The notes below the pieces were generated by a model. It ran no database searches and had not been told where the DNA came from. It saw only the letters and a program-made list of their open reading frames with translations. Positions 48,949 through 58,086 of a stretch of 64,000 bases of DNA are shown here, piece after piece. The stretch's first letter is position 1; every line of letters starts with the position of its first letter. This DNA is from Nitrincola salilacus (lineage in GTDB: Bacteria > Pseudomonadota > Gammaproteobacteria > Pseudomonadales > Balneatricaceae). The translations under genes and the position numbers were made by a program. The stretch is taken from NCBI RefSeq assembly GCF_046271865.1, contig NZ_CP176580.1, forward strand, positions 4,030,001 through 4,094,000, given 5' to 3'.

Positions 48949-49764
48949 GTGCCAGGACTTATTCGATTCTTCCATCAACACCCGCTCTCGACTCATTTTC
49001 TGGCGGGATTGATAAGCGCAGCCATTTTGCTGCCCGTCATCTGGACACTACTGCAGATGCGCGAGGCCCAGCCAGCTTCTACAGTCAATATCACGCCTGT
49101 TGAAACCACCCATACCGCCAACCAGTTTCGCATTCACCAGGAAATTACTGACAATCCACTGGTAGAGCATCTGGCAATCGATCACGCCAGCGTTCACGCC
49201 ATGCGCGCTGCAATCAACATACCTCATGATGCGATGCAGTTGAATCGCTCCACCACCCCCTTCCTCGCCACACCTGTAGAGGGAGGCCGCATATCTTCCA
49301 CTTTCCAACCAGACAGGCGACATCCGATACTGGGTATCATCCGTCCTCATCGCGGAGTTGATTATGCTGCACCTTATGGCACCCCTATCAGGGCTACTGC
49401 CAATGGCACAGTGATACGCGCTTCACGCAAGGGCGGCTATGGCCATACAGTCATACTGCAACATGGCGATAATATAACCACCCTCTACGCTCACCTGAGC
49501 CAGTATCGCAAAGACCTCAGGCTCGGTGAAAAGATACACCAGGGCGAAGTGATCGGATATGTTGGCTCATCAGGACTGGCCACTGGCCCGCATCTTCATT
49601 ATGAACTACGCATTGACGGCTCTCATCACGATCCGATCATGGCCAAGAACATACTGAACAACTCTGCATCTGCTTCACCACTCATGGTGCAACAGGACAC
49701 AAGCGAGCGTTCATTTTTTCGCCAGAGATCTTTTACCCAAACATCTGACAGGACAGTTTTTTGA
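48949..49764 (+). CDS. M23-family (LytM) peptidoglycan endopeptidase, membrane anchored
   Basis: 271 residues from GTG 48949 (GAGG seven bases upstream). One N-terminal membrane anchor (FLAGLISAAILLPVIWTLL), a linker, then a LytM domain with all zinc ligands: PHRGVDYAAPYGTPIRA (H-x3-D) and GPHLHYELRIDG (H-x-H). It cuts peptide cross-links of the wall. In P. aeruginosa an M23 peptidase also sits between tyrS and anmK. The stop overlaps the anmK start (TGATG). Confidence 0.93.
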   Translation: MPGLIRFFHQHPLSTHFLAGLISAAILLPVIWTLLQMREAQPASTVNITPVETTHTANQFRIHQEITDNPLVEHLAIDHASVHAMRAAINIPHDAMQLNRSTTPFLATPVEGGRISSTFQPDRRHPILGIIRPHRGVDYAAPYGTPIRATANGTVIRASRKGGYGHTVILQHGDNITTLYAHLSQYRKDLRLGEKIHQGEVIGYVGSSGLATGPHLHYELRIDGSHHDPIMAKNILNNSASASPLMVQQDTSERSFFRQRSFTQTSDRTVF

Positions 49765-50870
49765 TGAGTACACGCTATTTTATCGGCTTGATGTCTGGCA
49801 CCAGTCTGGACAGTGTTGATGCCGTGTTGGTAGATCTGTCACAAGGATTCCAGCTTGTCGAATGCCATAGCAGCCCCATCACCGATAGCCTTCGCAACAG
49901 GATACTGACCCTGACTCAACCCGGCGACAACGAGATAGAACTGATGGGCAGGCTTGACGTCGAGCTGGCCAACACTTTTGCTGCGTCAGCGTCTGCACTG
50001 TTACAAAAGTGCGATCTGAACCCCGACCAGGTGATCGCGATCGGCAGCCACGGACAGACCCTGCGCCATCGCCCTGAGGCAGGCTTCACGTTACAGGTGG
50101 GCGATCCAAGCCTGATTGCAGAGCTGACCGGCATCACCACCGTGGCAGACTTTCGGCGCAGAGATATTGCCGCTGGTGGCCAGGGAGCACCTCTGGTGCC
50201 CGCCTTTCACCACGCCCTTTTCTCTGAACCTGGCACAGATCGTATTATTATCAATGTCGGAGGAATGGCCAATCTGACACTGCTACCGGGCAGTACAGGC
50301 GCAAACGTGACAGGGTTTGATACCGGGCCAGGAAATGTTCTGATGGACAGCTGGATAATGCAGCATCTTGAGCTCCCTTATGATGCTGATGGCAACTGGG
50401 CCCGACAAGGCACCGTTGTGCCAGACCTGTTGAAACAACTCCTCTGCGAGCCTTTTTTCCATCAGCCTGCACCCAAGAGCACTGGACGTGAACTGTTCAA
50501 CAATGACTGGCTGGCCAGACATCTTGATACCTACCCAACAACGACAGAGCCTTGCGACGTTCAAGCCACGCTAACGGAGCTGACTGCTGTCACCATCGCA
50601 GATGCCATCACTGACCAACCATTGAGCAGGCCGGATCTTTACCTTTGCGGGGGAGGTAGTCATAACGCACTGTTGAAAGAACGCTTACAGGCACTGTTAC
50701 CAGCGCACAACATCGCAACCACTGAAGTACTCGGGATTGACCCCGACTGGGTGGAGTCTGCCGCATTTGCATGGCTGGCATCGAGAGCAATGGAAAAGAA
50801 AAGCGGCAACCTGCCGGCCGTCACTGGCGCAAGGGGCGAGCGGATTCTCGGCGGAATTTATACAGCGTAG
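49764..50870 (+). CDS. anmK: Anhydro-N-acetylmuramic acid kinase
   Basis: Phosphorylates and opens anhydro-MurNAc during wall recycling. 368 residues from ATG 49764: GLMSGTSLDSVDAVLVDL (ATP/substrate loop), GSHGQTLRH, NVGGMANLT, GFDTGPGNVLMD. Translationally coupled to the wall peptidase, so both serve peptidoglycan turnover. Confidence 0.96.
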   Translation: MSTRYFIGLMSGTSLDSVDAVLVDLSQGFQLVECHSSPITDSLRNRILTLTQPGDNEIELMGRLDVELANTFAASASALLQKCDLNPDQVIAIGSHGQTLRHRPEAGFTLQVGDPSLIAELTGITTVADFRRRDIAAGGQGAPLVPAFHHALFSEPGTDRIIINVGGMANLTLLPGSTGANVTGFDTGPGNVLMDSWIMQHLELPYDADGNWARQGTVVPDLLKQLLCEPFFHQPAPKSTGRELFNNDWLARHLDTYPTTTEPCDVQATLTELTAVTIADAITDQPLSRPDLYLCGGGSHNALLKERLQALLPAHNIATTEVLGIDPDWVESAAFAWLASRAMEKKSGNLPAVTGARGERILGGIYTA

Positions 50871-50930
50871 TAAAGTCGGCGGAGGAGCAAGGTGCCCTCT
50901 GCCGTATTCAAGATGTGAAGCAAACGGTTT

Positions 50931-51278
50931 TCAGATGGAGAAGGAAGACCCACAACCGCAAGTGCTACTGGCATTCGGGTTCTTGATCATGAACTGAGAG
51001 CCATGCAGCCCCTCTTTATAGTCCACCTCAGCACCTACCAGGTACTGGATACTCATGGGATCAACCAATAGCGTGACACCATCGGTGACGACTGCCGTAT
51101 CATCTTCAGCAGCCGCTTCATCAAAAGTAAAGCCATAAGAGAAGCCAGAGCAACCACCGCCCGTGATAAACACACGCAGTTTAAGGTTGTCGTTCTGCTC
51201 TTCTTCGATAAGACCCTTTACCTTCGCCGCAGCTGCAGGCGTAAAGTTAAGTGGTGAGTGTTGCATTGTGTCCGCCAT
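50931..51278 (-). CDS. erpA: Iron-sulfur cluster insertion protein ErpA
   Basis: A-type carrier that delivers 4Fe-4S clusters. 115 residues with the three cysteines in GGGCSGFSYGF and STCGCGSSFSI. Convergent with anmK, 60 bp apart. Confidence 0.96.
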   Translation of the reverse strand: MADTMQHSPLNFTPAAAAKVKGLIEEEQNDNLKLRVFITGGGCSGFSYGFTFDEAAAEDDTAVVTDGVTLLVDPMSIQYLVGAEVDYKEGLHGSQFMIKNPNASSTCGCGSSFSI

Positions 51279-51346
51279 ATAAATAGCCAGCCTCCCGATT
51301 CAGCGCCATCATTGTCGCTAAACCGAGTAAAACAGTCAAGTATTCT

Positions 51347-52381
51347 TCAGGGCAACATGGCAACCTGCTGCAGACCTTCATTCTCCGGACGGCCGAACAT
51401 GATGTTCATTACCTGGACCGCCTGTCCCGAGGCACCCTTCACCAGGTTATCGATCACCGACAGCACCACGACCGTATCATCATCCTGTGGACGGTGGATA
51501 CTGATGCGGCACATATTGGAGCCTTTCACACTGCGGGTTTCGGGATGGCTGCCAGCCGGCATCACATCCACAAACGGCTCATTGGCGAAGCGTTCCTCGT
51601 AAAGTGCCTGCAAGCCATGATCAACCGGGTCTTTCAAGACAGAGTAGAGTGTTGCATGGATTCCCCTGATCATCGGCATCAGATGTGGCACAAATGTAAG
51701 GCCGACAGGGCGGCCAGCCGCCAGCGTCAACCCCTGCCGAATTTCGGGCAGATGACGATGCCCGGGAACACCATAAGCTTTGACACTCTCGCTGGCCTCA
51801 CATAGCAACGTACCGACACTGGCACCGCGACCGGCACCACTGGCACCTGATTTGCAGTCCGCGACGAGACGACGATGATCCACCAGACCTTTCTCCAGCA
51901 ACGGCAGATAACCCAACTGTACCGCCGTCGGATAACAGCCCGCACAGGCGATCAGCCTGGCATCACGAATCTGCTCACGGTTGATTTCGGGCAGGCCATA
52001 AACCGCCTCAGCCACAAGATCCGGGCAGGTGTGCTTGAGCTTGTACCATTGCTCCCACAGTGCCACATCACGAATCCGGAAATCAGCCCCCAGATCAATC
52101 ACCCGCACACCCCTGGCAATCAGCTCAGGCGCCATACTCATCGCGACACCATGAGGCGTGGCAAAGAACACCACATCACACTGCGCCAGCCGTTCGACAT
52201 CTGGAACACTGAACGCCAGATCGTAGTGACCTCGGAGGTTAGGGAACATCTCGGACACCTGCATTCCATCCTCAGATCGTGAGGTGATCACCTCAACCCG
52301 AACCTGTGGATGGTTTGCCAGGATGCGTAAAAGCTCAACCCCGGTGTAGCCTGTCCCCCCAACGATACCTGCCTTGATCAC
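51347..52381 (-). CDS. argC: N-acetyl-gamma-glutamyl-phosphate reductase
   Basis: Third step of arginine synthesis (NADPH-dependent). 344 residues: VGGTGYTGVELLRILANHP (NADP site) and ACAGCYPTAVQLGYLP (catalytic Cys), then GHRHLPEI. Next to erpA, as in Pseudomonas. Confidence 0.97.
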   Translation of the reverse strand: MIKAGIVGGTGYTGVELLRILANHPQVRVEVITSRSEDGMQVSEMFPNLRGHYDLAFSVPDVERLAQCDVVFFATPHGVAMSMAPELIARGVRVIDLGADFRIRDVALWEQWYKLKHTCPDLVAEAVYGLPEINREQIRDARLIACAGCYPTAVQLGYLPLLEKGLVDHRRLVADCKSGASGAGRGASVGTLLCEASESVKAYGVPGHRHLPEIRQGLTLAAGRPVGLTFVPHLMPMIRGIHATLYSVLKDPVDHGLQALYEERFANEPFVDVMPAGSHPETRSVKGSNMCRISIHRPQDDDTVVVLSVIDNLVKGASGQAVQVMNIMFGRPENEGLQQVAMLP

Positions 52382-52506
52382 GTCAGCCTCTCATTTAACG
52401 ATTCAATAATATTTTAACCTGAGCCACCTGCCTCAGATCAGGCAGGATTTTCAGTTGCGCCTTGGGCTATAATACAGACCCCGTTTCTCTATGACTATCT
52501 ATCTTG

Positions 52507-53148
52507 ATGATATCCCGACTGCACGGACTCTACGCCATCACCGACAGCCAACTGATGCCAGACACTGCTACGCTGCTTCAATCAGTGGAGGCTGCACTGC
52601 GCGGTGGCGCCAGCATTATTCAGTATCGCGACAAGTCTACTGACTCCGAAAAAAGACTGATCCAGGCTCGTTTGCTGGCAGAACTTTGCCAACGCTATGC
52701 GCGACCTCTGGTCATCAATGACGATGTTACTCTGGCCGAAGCTGTTGGCGTCGGCGTGCATCTGGGGCAGAAGGATGGTGACCCGGAAGCTGCCCGCAAG
52801 CGCCTCGGCAACACCTGCATCATCGGCGTGACTTGCCATGACTGCCTTGATCTTGCACTCAAGGCCCAGCAACTGGGGGCTGACTATGTTGCTTTCGGTG
52901 CTTTCTTTCCCTCGGCCACCAAGCCAGATGCAACCCCTGCCCCGCTATCGCTGCTACAGGAAGCGAAGCAGCAACTGAACTTACCGGTAGTGGCGATAGG
53001 TGGCCTGAGTGTGGATAATGCCCCAAAGGTTATTTCAGCAGGCGCTGATATGGTTGCCGTGATACATCAGCTGTTTTCAGCATCCGACATCACGCATCAA
53101 GCGCAGAAATTCACAGCTCTTTTTGATAATGCAGGCCCTCAGGCCTGA
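52507..53148 (+). CDS. thiE: Thiamine-phosphate synthase
   Basis: Joins HMP-PP and the thiazole phosphate into thiamine phosphate. 213 residues from ATG 52507: LHGLYAITDSQLM, GGASIIQYRDKS, LVINDDVTLAEAVGVGVHLGQ, VGCTCHD-like GVTCHDCLDL, AFGAFFPSATKP and AIGGLSVDNAPKVISAGADMVAV. No clear ribosome site. Followed at once by hemL, as in Pseudomonas. Confidence 0.96.
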   Translation: MISRLHGLYAITDSQLMPDTATLLQSVEAALRGGASIIQYRDKSTDSEKRLIQARLLAELCQRYARPLVINDDVTLAEAVGVGVHLGQKDGDPEAARKRLGNTCIIGVTCHDCLDLALKAQQLGADYVAFGAFFPSATKPDATPAPLSLLQEAKQQLNLPVVAIGGLSVDNAPKVISAGADMVAVIHQLFSASDITHQAQKFTALFDNAGPQA

Positions 53149-53179
53149 TCTCCAGAGTTTGATCATAAAGGTACTTATC

Positions 53180-54472
53180 ATGTCCCGTTCCAGCACTTTG
53201 TTTCAAGCAGCCCAGATTCATATCCCAGGTGGCGTCAACTCTCCCGTCCGGGCGTTCAAAGGGGTTGGTGGAACACCTGTCTTTTTCAAAAGTGGCCAGG
53301 GCGCCTATCTGATCGATGAAGACGACAAGCGCTATATAGACTATGTCGGCTCCTGGGGCCCGATGCTGCTCGGCCATTCCTACCCACCGGTCATTGACGC
53401 CGTGCGCAAGGCGCTGGATAAGGGACTTGGATTTGGCGCACCCACCGAGATAGAGATTCAGATGGCCGACAAGGTCTGTGAATTGATGCCATCAATCGAG
53501 ATGGTACGTATGGTCAGCTCCGGCACAGAAGCCACCATGAGCGCCATTCGACTGGCGCGCGGATACACCGGGCGTGACAAGATCGTCAAATTTGAAGGTT
53601 GCTACCACGGTCATTCCGACTCACTGCTGGTCAAGGCTGGCTCCGGCGCGCTGACCCTGGGTGAGCCCAACTCGCCGGGCGTCCCTGCCTCTCTGGCTGA
53701 GCACACCATTACCCTGAACTACAACGATATCGAGAATGTGCGCCAGGTGTTTGCCGAAATCGGCGATCAGGTTGCTTGTATCATCGTGGAACCGGTTGCC
53801 GGCAACATGAACTGCATCCCCCCTGTACCCGGATTTCTGGAAGGCCTGCGCGAAGTGTGCGATCAGTATAATAGCGTGCTGATTTTTGATGAGGTGATGA
53901 CCGGCTTCAGGGTTGCACTGGGCGGCGCTCAGGCGCTGTATAACATCAAACCCGACCTGACCACACTGGGCAAGGTAATCGGCGGTGGACTGCCGGTCGC
54001 AGCCTTCGGCGGCAAGCGCGAGATCATGGCTCATATTGCACCGCTGGGTCCGGTCTACCAGGCGGGCACTCTGTCGGGCAACCCACTTGCCATGGCGGCT
54101 GGTCTGGCCATGCTGGACGCCCTGAGCCAGGGTGATATCTACGAACAGTTATCAGCTGCCACTGAGTACCTGACTGAAGGCATGTCCGCCATTGCAGCCA
54201 GACATGGCATACCCTTCACCACCAGCAGTGTGGGAGGAATGTTTGGCCTGTTCTTCACTGAACAGGAACAGGTGACAAGCTTTGCTCAGGCGACCAGTTG
54301 CGACACGGTTCGTTTCAGCCGCTTTTTCCACTCCATGCTGGATCGCGGCATCTATCTGGCTCCCTCAGCATTCGAAGCCGGATTTATCTCAGTCGCACAC
54401 ACGGAAGCCGATATCGAAGCCACACTCAAGGCTGCCGATGAAGCCTTTGCCAGCCTGAACAAAGATATCTGA
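53180..54472 (+). CDS. hemL: Glutamate-1-semialdehyde 2,1-aminomutase
   Basis: PLP enzyme making 5-aminolevulinate for haem. 430 residues from ATG 53180 (AAGG upstream); the 19 extra upstream codons overlap thiE and are unlikely. MSRSSTLFQAAQIHIPGGVNSPVRAF (in part), GSWGPMLLGHS, YHGHSDSLLVKAGSGA, LIFDEVMTGFRVA and TLGKVIGGGLPVAAFGG (PLP lysine). Confidence 0.97.
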   Translation: MSRSSTLFQAAQIHIPGGVNSPVRAFKGVGGTPVFFKSGQGAYLIDEDDKRYIDYVGSWGPMLLGHSYPPVIDAVRKALDKGLGFGAPTEIEIQMADKVCELMPSIEMVRMVSSGTEATMSAIRLARGYTGRDKIVKFEGCYHGHSDSLLVKAGSGALTLGEPNSPGVPASLAEHTITLNYNDIENVRQVFAEIGDQVACIIVEPVAGNMNCIPPVPGFLEGLREVCDQYNSVLIFDEVMTGFRVALGGAQALYNIKPDLTTLGKVIGGGLPVAAFGGKREIMAHIAPLGPVYQAGTLSGNPLAMAAGLAMLDALSQGDIYEQLSAATEYLTEGMSAIAARHGIPFTTSSVGGMFGLFFTEQEQVTSFAQATSCDTVRFSRFFHSMLDRGIYLAPSAFEAGFISVAHTEADIEATLKAADEAFASLNKDI

Positions 54473-54475
54473 AGC

Positions 54476-55090
54476 ATGCAGATACTATCCGGTATCGCTC
54501 TGTTGCTCAGCAGTGTCCTGACTTGCCTCTGGCTGCTGCAGCAACACAAGGGGCTTGCAAGCGAGGCGCACCATCTGGTGCGTGTCTTTGCCGTGAGCAG
54601 TCTGTTCCTCGCAGCAGACGCCATGGGCAATATGCTGCTGAGCAGCGAGGGAACCGATCAGGCGACGCTCAGGCTGATGCTGAACAATCTGGCACTCTAT
54701 GCCGCCCTGCCTCTGATCGCGACAACCTTGCTCGCCATGGGTAAAGGCTGGCACTGGTCAATGGCTGGATGGGGACGCTGGCTACTCGGGCTGATCGCTT
54801 TTTTCGAGCTGACCCGCAGAATGGAGTATGGGAACTATTATACTCAATTGATGTTATTGCTGGTCGTGGCGGCAGTTGTTTTTGGCAGCCTGCTGGCTGC
54901 GCAACTCAAGGCCAAAGCCGCAGGCTCAAGTGCGGCCCTGCTGCTTTTGCTGCTGGCACTTTTTGCAAGTCCAGCACCACTACTTTCTGCCAGTGCTCAA
55001 CCGGCAATACAGTCACTGCTGCTGGCGATTGCTCTGCCACTCATGGCAATGACACTGCACTGGCAGTTGAAGTCGGCCCCCGCTCAATAG
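54476..55090 (+). CDS. Polytopic inner-membrane protein of unknown function
   Basis: 204 residues, three bases after hemL and so co-transcribed with it. Six or so hydrophobic segments (IALLLSSVLTCLWLL, LFLAADAMGNMLL, ALYAALPLIATTLLAMG, WLLGLIAFFEL, LMLLLVVAAVVFGSLLAA, ALLLLLLALFAS and others). Strongly Leu/Ala-biased. No family motif recognised. Its last seven bases overlap the convergent lipoprotein gene. Confidence 0.8.
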   Translation: MQILSGIALLLSSVLTCLWLLQQHKGLASEAHHLVRVFAVSSLFLAADAMGNMLLSSEGTDQATLRLMLNNLALYAALPLIATTLLAMGKGWHWSMAGWGRWLLGLIAFFELTRRMEYGNYYTQLMLLLVVAAVVFGSLLAAQLKAKAAGSSAALLLLLLALFASPAPLLSASAQPAIQSLLLAIALPLMAMTLHWQLKSAPAQ

Positions 55091-55665
55091 CGGGAGGCCT
55101 CCTGACGCGCTCTGTCGGCACCCGCCTGATCACCAACATCACCACGTATCAGCGAAATAAGAACCCAGAGTCGTCGCAGTTGCTGCGACTGACCCGCTGC
55201 TACCTCAACACCTCTCAGCGCTACCTGCTCAGCCTGTACATACTGCCCCTGCTTGCGCTGCACATCTGCCAGTTCGAAATAAATCTCCGGATCTCGCGGA
55301 GCGATTCTCAAAGCTCGCTCCAGACCGCTCTGTGCCGAACGCAGGTCACCCTGCCCTATATCTGATCTCGCACTGTCCAGCAGCGCGACCACTGCAGGGT
55401 TTGCTGCAGCAGACGACCCACCACTCGTTATGGGCTGTTCAGTTGAGTCACCCAATGGCTGAGTCTGCTGAGGGCGGAAAACAGGAATTCCCTCAATAGG
55501 CTGAACTATGACGCCGGATGCTGGCGCCTCAGGTGTTGCCGCTGGACGCTGCGTGGCACCGGAACGATCACTGCGATCCTCCACTGGCACTCGATAGGGC
55601 GCCGGACTGGTACAACCCGCAATAAATAGTGCCGCGCCAACCAAAACTGTTATCTGCTTTTTCAT
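55084..55665 (-). CDS. TPR-containing lipoprotein, partner of PBP1b gene
   Basis: 193 residues from ATG 55665 (GAGG ten bases upstream). Lipobox LFIAGC gives an outer-membrane-type lipoprotein, then a Pro/Gln/Ser-rich linker and C-terminal tetratricopeptide helices (VALLDSARSDIGQGDLRSAQSGLERALRIAPRD split, then YFELADVQRKQGQYVQAEQ). Nine bases after mrcB, so the two form an operon. A role like an activator or coordinator of PBP1b is suggested by position, not shown by sequence. Confidence 0.85.
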   Translation of the reverse strand: MKKQITVLVGAALFIAGCTSPAPYRVPVEDRSDRSGATQRPAATPEAPASGVIVQPIEGIPVFRPQQTQPLGDSTEQPITSGGSSAAANPAVVALLDSARSDIGQGDLRSAQSGLERALRIAPRDPEIYFELADVQRKQGQYVQAEQVALRGVEVAAGQSQQLRRLWVLISLIRGDVGDQAGADRARQEASRY

Positions 55666-55674
55666 CAATTATCC

Positions 55675-58041
55675 TCAACGGAACAGATTTATGAACCAAT
55701 CTACCGGACCACTATCTGAACTCTGCTGCTGTTGTGGAGGCTGAGCCCCCCGTCCCTGACCACAATCAACCGACTGAGATGGTAACGTGCCTGTCGCAAA
55801 AGGCAGCTGACGCGCCCCCTGACAGGAGGGATGTGAGAGATATCCCGTCGACTCGTCAATCCAGGCCAGCTCAATCAACTCCGACCGTCCAGTATGCAAC
55901 GGTTGAGATTTTTCTTCACGCATGAACTCAGTCCAGACCCGCAAGGCGCCACCGGAACCTGTAAACGGCAAACGTTCGTTATCATCCCGACCAACCCAGA
56001 CGACAGCCAGACGATTACCAGTATAGCCAGCAAACCAGCTGTCACGCTGATCGTTCGTGGTACCCGTTTTACCGGCAAAGTTCAGGTTATCCGGCAGTTG
56101 CTGGTAAGCACTGCGTGCCGTACCTTCGCGACCCGCCTGCTGCAGCGCATATTGAATCAGATGCACATGACGTGCATCCACCTGCTGACGCAGCGTAAAT
56201 GGGTAGCGTGACAGCTCCTCCCCTTCAGCTGTCGTTACCATGCGGATTGCACGTAGCGGCACTCTGAAACCGTTTGCTGCCAGCGTCTGATACATCTCGG
56301 CCACTTCCAGCGGTGCCATTGCCTTGGCACCAAGCAAAAGTGATGGCAAGGCAGGAATATGGCTACTCACCCCAAGACGCTTCATGACATCGATCACTGC
56401 AGGCAGCCCTACTTCCATCCCCAGATGGACAGTCGATAGATTATAAGACTGCGCCAGCGCTCGATACAGAGGGACTCGACCATGTGTTTTACGATCAAAA
56501 TTCTGAGGCGTCCAGTGCTGCCCGTTTGGCAGGCGGATATCCACAGGCGTATCGTTGAGCACGCTTGACAAGGTATATCCCTTTTCCAGCGCCGCCAGAT
56601 AAACAGCAGGCTTCACCAGCGAGCCGATTGGGCGAAGTGCATCCAGCCCGCGATTGAACCCCTGATAACGGGTATCTCGCCCACCGACTATCGCCAGCAC
56701 CTCTCCCGTCTGAGGATCAGCAACCACCATACCGCTCTGCAGATTTCGTGCTTTATCGCCATGCTGTGTTTCCAGCGCCTGCAAGGTTTTAACCACTGCC
56801 TGATCTGCGCGGTATTGCACAAGTGGATCCAGCGCAGTAAAGACCATCAAACCCTCGGAGCTGAGATCCTCATCCCGATAGCTGTCTCTGAGCTGCCTTT
56901 TGACCAGATCCAGATAAGCCGGGTAAGCCCCCTTGTGCAGGCTGCCGATCTGCACCACACCCAAAGGCTTCAAAATTGACTGTTCATACTGCGCCACACT
57001 GATATCACCCTGATCAACCAACAGCTTGAGTACCAGATTACGACGCTCCAGAGCACGCTGCTCATTACGTCGTGGATCATAAAAAGAGGGGCCTTTTACC
57101 AAGGCTACCAACAAAGCGATCTGGTGCAGATCAAGCTCGGTGATAGGCTGCCCGAAGTAAAACTCACTCGCCAGGCCAAAGCCATGAATGGCCCGGTTTC
57201 CCTGCTGCCCCAGGTATACTTCATTCAGATAAGCCTCGAGAATTTCATCCTTTTCATAGCGAAGATCCAGCAGCACGGCCATGGGCAATTCAAGCAGCTT
57301 GCGTGACAAGGTCCGCTCTGAAGTAAGATAGAAGTTCTTGATCAACTGCTGAGTCAGCGTACTCCCACCCTGAACAAAGCGCCCAGCCCGGAGATTAACC
57401 ACCATCGCACGGCTCATGCCTTTCAGCGAAATGCCCCAGTGCTTGTAATAGGCGCGATCTTCCACCGCGATAAGAGCATCAACCAGGTAGGGTGGTGCAT
57501 CACTGAGCCTGATCAGATCACGGTCTTCATTACTGCGAGGATAGATACCGCCGATAAGAATCGGTTCCAGCCGAGTCAACGAGAGGTCTGCATCTGTCAG
57601 TTGATCTCGCATCCGAACCAACTGGCCGGATGAGAACTCCAGCATCAAACGTCGAGAAGGTTCTTCTCCGTCAGGGAAATCAAACCCTCGCGTATGAATC
57701 AGGGCTCGACTGCCGGACATCTCCGCCATACCCGGACGTGAAGCTGTCGCTACAAACTGATACCCCAACCCTCGCAGCTCGTGCTGCAGATCGGCCGTTG
57801 CAAGTGCCTGTCCGGGATAAAGCTCGAGTGGTCGTGCATAAACCTTTGCAGGAAGCGCCCAACGCTTACCCTCAAATTTTTGTTTTACCTGAACATCGAG
57901 ATAAGCCAGACCCACTGCGGCAAAGAGTGCCAGCAGAAGGCCCAGTTTAAGCAGGAATCTGACGATTCTGGAGAGAAAGGAACGTCCCTTGCGAGCACTT
58001 CGCCGCCCTTTCTGTCTGTTTGTGGCTCTCTTTTTCGGCAT
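55675..58041 (-). CDS. mrcB: Penicillin-binding protein 1B
   Basis: Bifunctional transglycosylase/transpeptidase, 788 residues. Basic cytoplasmic start, TM (about 30-47), UB2H-type region, glycosyltransferase-51 domain (EDRAYYKHWGISLKGM with catalytic Glu; GGSTLTQQLIKNFYL) and transpeptidase domain (PIGSLVKPAVYLAALEKG = SxxK, SYN in AQSYNLSTV, KTGTTNDQRDSWFAGYTG = KTG). All active residues intact. Divergent from the APH/kinase gene. Confidence 0.97.
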   Translation of the reverse strand: MPKKRATNRQKGRRSARKGRSFLSRIVRFLLKLGLLLALFAAVGLAYLDVQVKQKFEGKRWALPAKVYARPLELYPGQALATADLQHELRGLGYQFVATASRPGMAEMSGSRALIHTRGFDFPDGEEPSRRLMLEFSSGQLVRMRDQLTDADLSLTRLEPILIGGIYPRSNEDRDLIRLSDAPPYLVDALIAVEDRAYYKHWGISLKGMSRAMVVNLRAGRFVQGGSTLTQQLIKNFYLTSERTLSRKLLELPMAVLLDLRYEKDEILEAYLNEVYLGQQGNRAIHGFGLASEFYFGQPITELDLHQIALLVALVKGPSFYDPRRNEQRALERRNLVLKLLVDQGDISVAQYEQSILKPLGVVQIGSLHKGAYPAYLDLVKRQLRDSYRDEDLSSEGLMVFTALDPLVQYRADQAVVKTLQALETQHGDKARNLQSGMVVADPQTGEVLAIVGGRDTRYQGFNRGLDALRPIGSLVKPAVYLAALEKGYTLSSVLNDTPVDIRLPNGQHWTPQNFDRKTHGRVPLYRALAQSYNLSTVHLGMEVGLPAVIDVMKRLGVSSHIPALPSLLLGAKAMAPLEVAEMYQTLAANGFRVPLRAIRMVTTAEGEELSRYPFTLRQQVDARHVHLIQYALQQAGREGTARSAYQQLPDNLNFAGKTGTTNDQRDSWFAGYTGNRLAVVWVGRDDNERLPFTGSGGALRVWTEFMREEKSQPLHTGRSELIELAWIDESTGYLSHPSCQGARQLPFATGTLPSQSVDCGQGRGAQPPQQQQSSDSGPVDWFINLFR

Positions 58042-58086
58042 CAGACTAGTATAATCCCTGACAACTTTTGCAATTGCTGAACTGTA